26,912 bases of DNA, taken from assembly GCA_050303415.1 (NCBI GenBank), contig JBNLBS010000027.1:1-26912 (forward strand). The letters are read 5' to 3'. Below the pieces are notes generated by a model. It had not been told where the DNA came from, did not search any database, and worked only from the letters and a program-made list of their open reading frames with translations. The stretch comes from JBNLBS01 sp050303415. GTDB lineage: Bacteria; Pseudomonadota; Gammaproteobacteria; Methylococcales; Methylomonadaceae. Positions 24,260 to 26,912 of the stretch are shown one piece after another. Each line of letters begins with the position of its first letter. Within the stretch, counting starts at the first letter, position 1. Position numbers and translations under genes: made by a program.

Positions 24260-24369
24260 AGCGAGAGAAGCGCACCTGCACCTGTAGCAAAATGAACTGA
24301 TGGTGATAACGATTAATTAAAGAAAACAGATATTCTAACGAAATATCTAGAACCAAGTTATCACATGCA

Positions 24370-24645
24370 GGGAAACTTTATTGTTATTTGTAAATTTCTG
24401 CTGGATTAATAGAGGCCCAAATATTTGAATCTGTAATATGTTCAACTTCAGATAAATTTTTTAACAAATCGGAAGCCTCATCCAGTGATTTATCCATTAA
24501 TATAAGAATCTCAGGATTAAAATCCTGACAATTTTCAGCCTCTATTTTAAATAGTATCATCTGGTTAAGCAGATTATTCAAAATATGCTGATTGGCTTTG
24601 AGCATGGAATTATAGATATTGATAGCTTCTAATTGTTTTTCTTTT
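24370..24645. repeat. Direct repeat, copy 2 (shared histidine tail)
   Basis: The matching copy of 23616-23892. It includes the last part of the 332-residue gene and the first bases after it. One base change turns a lysine codon of copy 1 into the stop here, so this protein ends two codons earlier. Confidence 0.85.
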
Positions 24646-25382
24646 ACTAACTTTCTTTTTGCAGAATAAACTATATACCAACCAAAAATGGCGATACAAA
24701 AAATTAAAACCAGCATAAGGCTGATTAATAATTTATTACTGAGTTTTTCAGCCCAAAAAAGTTGATCTTCAATAGATAATTGGACTTCCAAAACACCGCG
24801 TAAATCTCCAAGTTTCCAATCAGTTTTTGGCGTGTCTGGGTGACTATTATGACAATTGACACATGACTGATCAGTCATAATGTCTGCAATAGCCACTCTG
24901 ACATAGGTTTTACCATTAATCATTTCAGTACGAAAGAACGGAGAGGAGGAGTCAATCTTTAAATGTTGCCATGCTGATTTTTCAAAATCATCTAATTGCC
25001 TAGAGGCACGATGGGGAAAAGGAAAGTTTGAGTAAATCTTGATATTGCTACCACCGGGCTCAAAAAGTTTACTTAGCTCATGAATCATCGTAGCCGGAAG
25101 AGGAATCCGATCTGCTATTCCTTTATGATTGATTGCTGGTTTTACAGATTCATTAGAAATAATTTTTTGTATGACATTCTTCGTGTAATAGCTTCGCAAA
25201 ATCTTAAATTGATAAGCAGTACTCTTAGCCATGTTAACAGCTTCACGTTCAGCATTGTCTTTGACTAAAACAGGTATGTAAGAAACCAGCCACAAAACGC
25301 CAAGAACGATCAAACTTAAAACAGATATAAATGCTAATAATGAAGATCTATTTGTTATGAGAAAGTTTTTATACAGTTGCAT
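24384..25382 (-). CDS. DUF3365 heme-binding sensor-like protein with histidine tail
   Basis: A 332-residue membrane protein. Helix 1 lies at about 13-37 and a periplasmic domain at 38-215 contains a c-type heme motif CVNCH (174-178), preceded by MINGKTYVRVAIADIMTDQS and followed by HPDTPKTDWKLGDLRGVLEV, the DUF3365 (Tll0287-like) pattern. Helix 2 is at about 216-240, then a cytoplasmic tail KEKQLEAINIYNSMLKANQ with His266 in HILNNLLNQM. The layout is that of a one-heme redox or gas sensor, but the tail carries only a kinase-like histidine helix and no ATPase. It may therefore signal through a separate kinase or partner. It is first of the five minus-strand genes. Confidence 0.85.
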   Translation of the reverse strand: MQLYKNFLITNRSSLLAFISVLSLIVLGVLWLVSYIPVLVKDNAEREAVNMAKSTAYQFKILRSYYTKNVIQKIISNESVKPAINHKGIADRIPLPATMIHELSKLFEPGGSNIKIYSNFPFPHRASRQLDDFEKSAWQHLKIDSSSPFFRTEMINGKTYVRVAIADIMTDQSCVNCHNSHPDTPKTDWKLGDLRGVLEVQLSIEDQLFWAEKLSNKLLISLMLVLIFCIAIFGWYIVYSAKRKLVKEKQLEAINIYNSMLKANQHILNNLLNQMILFKIEAENCQDFNPEILILMDKSLDEASDLLKNLSEVEHITDSNIWASINPAEIYK

Positions 25383-25763
25383 AATTCTTATTTAACTGAA
25401 CAATGAACATTAAAACAAGGAATAAAAATTTTAAATGTTCTAATGCTAATCAGTTTATTACAAACAAATTCTTTATTAAATGGGAGTTTTTACTGGCAAA
25501 CAAAATTTCACAAACACTGAATCCAAAATCCTTAACACAAAGCTTTATAAACAGTGCTAGTGATCCGGTTAAAGCCCAGGCATGGAAGGCTGGGAGATTG
25601 GGCTATAGACGGGATTCTCAGAGGTCGTTTTCTGGCTTTTACCTGTTTAATAACTTCGCATAATGTATATTATGTTAAATTAAGTAATAATTGTACCAAT
25701 CAAAAAAACGCATACTACTCTTTTGCACTAGAGTTTGTTTTTAACTGCATGGAGCCACTACTC
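25383..25763. other. Intergenic region holding the dif site
   Basis: No gene is supported here. Short plus-strand readings at 25403-25663 and 25554-25787 lack ribosome sites and family resemblance. Around 25570-25600 CCCAG and CTGGG can form a small hairpin. The one strong signal is the dif site at 25653-25680. Confidence 0.6.
25653..25680 (+). other. dif: dif site (XerCD chromosome-dimer resolution site)
   Basis: Twenty-eight bases made of an 11-base XerC arm ACTTCGCATAA, a 6-base centre TGTATA and an 11-base XerD arm TTATGTTAAAT. The centre and XerD arm are identical to E. coli dif, and the XerC arm keeps its inner CGCATAA or close to it, differing only in the outer bases (ACTT against GGTG), where gammaproteobacterial dif sites vary. 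XerC and XerD recombine two such sites under FtsK control to resolve chromosome dimers, so the site marks the replication terminus. The alternative is an attachment-site copy left by a dif-integrating phage; the neighbouring phage-like gene makes both possible at once. Confidence 0.92.
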
Positions 25764-26158
25764 ATGATAAATTACTTTAAGTTTTAATACGCTATGCCGG
25801 TTTTGAATCTGATGAAGAGTTAGCGAAATTTTTTCATGTCACTGTCAAAACGGTCCGTAATTGGAAACAGAAAGAGCCGCCCCGATCCGTTTATATGTGC
25901 TTGTCATTAATGAATGGTCAATTGGATTGTCTTGGAAAAGCCTGGAAAGGTTTTCGGTTAACGCCTGAGGTTATCGAATCACCCGAAGGCGATTTTATTT
26001 ATGCATATGAAGTCAGAGCCATTCGATATGTCTATCAAGCCGCCGGTTTACAACGTGCAAAGATTTGTAACATGTTGCAACACCAAACCCCAATAAAACC
26101 CATTAAAAAAGTACCTGCTGAGAATGTTATTCGTTTTGATAAGTTCAGGCAGTTATAA
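25764..26158 (+). pseudogene. Frameshifted filamentous-phage-type HTH protein gene
   Basis: An ATG at 25764 with a good Shine-Dalgarno (GGAG, 9 bases upstream) gives MINYFKF and then a stop at 25785. Moving back one base near 25781 opens a frame that runs to 26158: VLIRYAGFESDEELAKFF, HVTVKTVRNWKQKEPPRSVY, then GQLDCLGKAWKGFRL and SPEGDFIYAYEVRAIRYVYQ. The first part is a helix-turn-helix with a TVRNW recognition helix. The WKGFRL/SPEG/EVRAI pattern is that of small phage proteins of the DUF3653 type found in filamentous phages of Xanthomonas and relatives. A start at the internal ATG 25895 would lose the DNA-binding helix. Lying 84 bases from dif, it fits a phage that integrated through XerCD. 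Naming of the family is from memory and should be tested. Confidence 0.7.
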
Positions 26159-26314
26159 CCACCCTTCGAACAAATTTTAGGGTTTATCAGACTTTTGTAG
26201 TTTTAATTCTGTACAGGCCAAAACTTTATTTTTTATTTAGTACGCGCGTAGTTTATCAGGCTACGGGAACCTATCAATCACAATGACGGTTTCTTACTTT
26301 TTTTATGGGTTCCA

Positions 26315-26912
26315 TGTTCTGGTCAACTCCAACCGGATACTTTTTTTAGAGAATTTTCATAATTAACAGGTGATTGATCACCATTCGCTGTATGCAGCCT
26401 TTCCATGTTGTAATATCTCATATAAGCGGCGACATCTTTCTTCATATGCTCATGCGTTGGTTGAGCAATTTTAAAAAGCCAATCATGCTTGAGACTTCCA
26501 AAAAAGCGTTCGACTACGGCATTGTCCCAGCAGGCACCGACATCGCCCATGCTTGCTCTGATACCATAAGCATCCAATAATTTGCGGTAGCGTTGACTAG
26601 TATATTGCGAACCGCGATCACTATGAAACACCAAGCCTTTACCGGGTTGCCTTAGGTTATAAGCCACGATCATTGCTTTGCAAATCAAACCTGCAGTCAT
26701 GCGTTTCTCAATAGACCAACCAATGATACGTCTTGAATATAAATCCATAACAATGGCTAAATACATCCAACCTTCACCGGTCTTCAAATACGTAATATCA
26801 CCCGCCCATACTTTATTAATGGCCGTTGGATTGAAATTTTGATTCAACAAATTATCGGCAACGGCATGGCTGAAGTCGCGCTTCGTTGTCACCTTGTAAG
26901 CGCGACGCTGTT
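26315..26912 (-). mobile_element. IS3-family insertion sequence, one end visible
   Basis: The element begins in the window near 26315, where TGTTCTGGTCAACTCC starts with TG, as IS3-family ends do, and overlaps the transposase stop at 26323-26325. It continues past the right edge. The second end, OrfA and the target duplication are outside. The 156 bases between the phage-like gene and this end hold a 10-base palindrome TACGCGCGTA (26241-26250) but no gene. Confidence 0.75.
26323..26912 (-). CDS. IS3-family transposase OrfB, C-terminal part
   Basis: The integrase-core half of an IS3-family (IS150-like) transposase, open to the right edge; the reading continues upstream of the GTG at 26892 as QRRAYKV, so the start is off-window. 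The DDE residues are visible: Asp in VWAGDITYLKT, Asp in VFHSDRGSQYTS and Glu in NAVVERFFGSLKHDWL. MDLYSRRIIGWS and the closing YMRYYNMERLH motif are standard. In the complete element it would be made as an OrfA-OrfB fusion by programmed -1 frameshifting. No damage is seen in this part. Confidence 0.93.
   Translation of the reverse strand, partial: QRRAYKVTTKRDFSHAVADNLLNQNFNPTAINKVWAGDITYLKTGEGWMYLAIVMDLYSRRIIGWSIEKRMTAGLICKAMIVAYNLRQPGKGLVFHSDRGSQYTSQRYRKLLDAYGIRASMGDVGACWDNAVVERFFGSLKHDWLFKIAQPTHEHMKKDVAAYMRYYNMERLHTANGDQSPVNYENSLKKVSGWS

Noticed and set aside
25403..25663. Plus-strand reading of 86 codons before dif
   Set aside because: No ribosome site, odd composition, no family likeness, and it runs into the dif site.
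25651..25680. Resemblance to a loxP half-site (ATAACTTCGCATA against ATAACTTCGTATA)
   Set aside because: The right side is not the inverted arm of loxP but the XerD arm of dif, so the loxP likeness of the left arm is incidental.
25554..25787. Plus-strand reading of 77 codons across dif
   Set aside because: It contains the dif site in its coding part and overlaps the better supported start of the phage gene.
25776..25790. Programmed -1 frameshift in the phage HTH gene
   Set aside because: No canonical slippery heptamer or downstream stem is visible; a deletion is simpler.
26241..26250. Palindrome TACGCGCGTA as a second attachment site
   Set aside because: It shares nothing with the XerC or XerD arms; probably chance.

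Overview
The window is an AT-rich stretch of a gammaproteobacterial chromosome. The strongest taxonomic evidence is gene order: maf/yceF, yceD, rpmF, plsX, fabH, fabD, fabG, acpP, fabF, pabC, mltG, tmk, holB, pilZ and tatD follow the classic gammaproteobacterial plan, and pilZ between holB and tatD is the Pseudomonas-like variant. An exosortase-associated acyltransferase, a c-type-heme DUF3365 sensor-like protein and the low GC would suit a methanotroph-like lineage (Methylococcales), but that is inference and not shown by any one gene.

Layout. 1-414: the start of an IS256-family transposase, running off the left edge. 522-2368 (minus): a possible lipid-active operon with a lipoprotein carrying a phospholipase A2-type CCxxHD active site, a small membrane protein and a monoacylglycerol-lipase/lysophospholipase-like hydrolase. 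2548-8412 (plus): dusA, folE, hemH, a tiny two-helix CxxC membrane protein, a membrane-anchored MutS-like ATPase, a DUF4124-SLT lytic transglycosylase and an HDOD protein. 8409-8993 (minus): yceF. 9059-19848 (plus): the ribosome/fatty-acid/cell-wall/replication cluster. At least two factor-independent terminators and one perfect 18-bp stem punctuate it, and its overlapping ATGA junctions suggest translational coupling. 19861-20592: PEP-CTERM/exosortase-associated acyltransferase. 20703-25382 (minus): a porin-like barrel, a one-lobe PstS-like binding protein, a class V aminotransferase-fold enzyme, and two paralogous membrane proteins sharing a nearly identical histidine-containing cytoplasmic tail, one of them with a DUF3365/CxxCH periplasmic domain.

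The right end is the most striking. At 25653-25680 lies a 28-bp site whose XerD arm and central hexamer equal the E. coli dif site. It is therefore the chromosome-dimer resolution site (the replication terminus) or a XerCD-dependent phage attachment site. About 80 bases further on is a frameshifted gene resembling the small HTH proteins of filamentous phages that integrate at dif. An IS3-family element closes the window. Together this reads as terminus DNA invaded by a dif-exploiting phage and by insertion sequences.

No rRNA, tRNA or CRISPR array was seen. Many genes have weak Shine-Dalgarno sequences and several use TTG or GTG starts (plsX GTG, fabF TTG, the PstS-like protein GTG, probably the short paralogue TTG).
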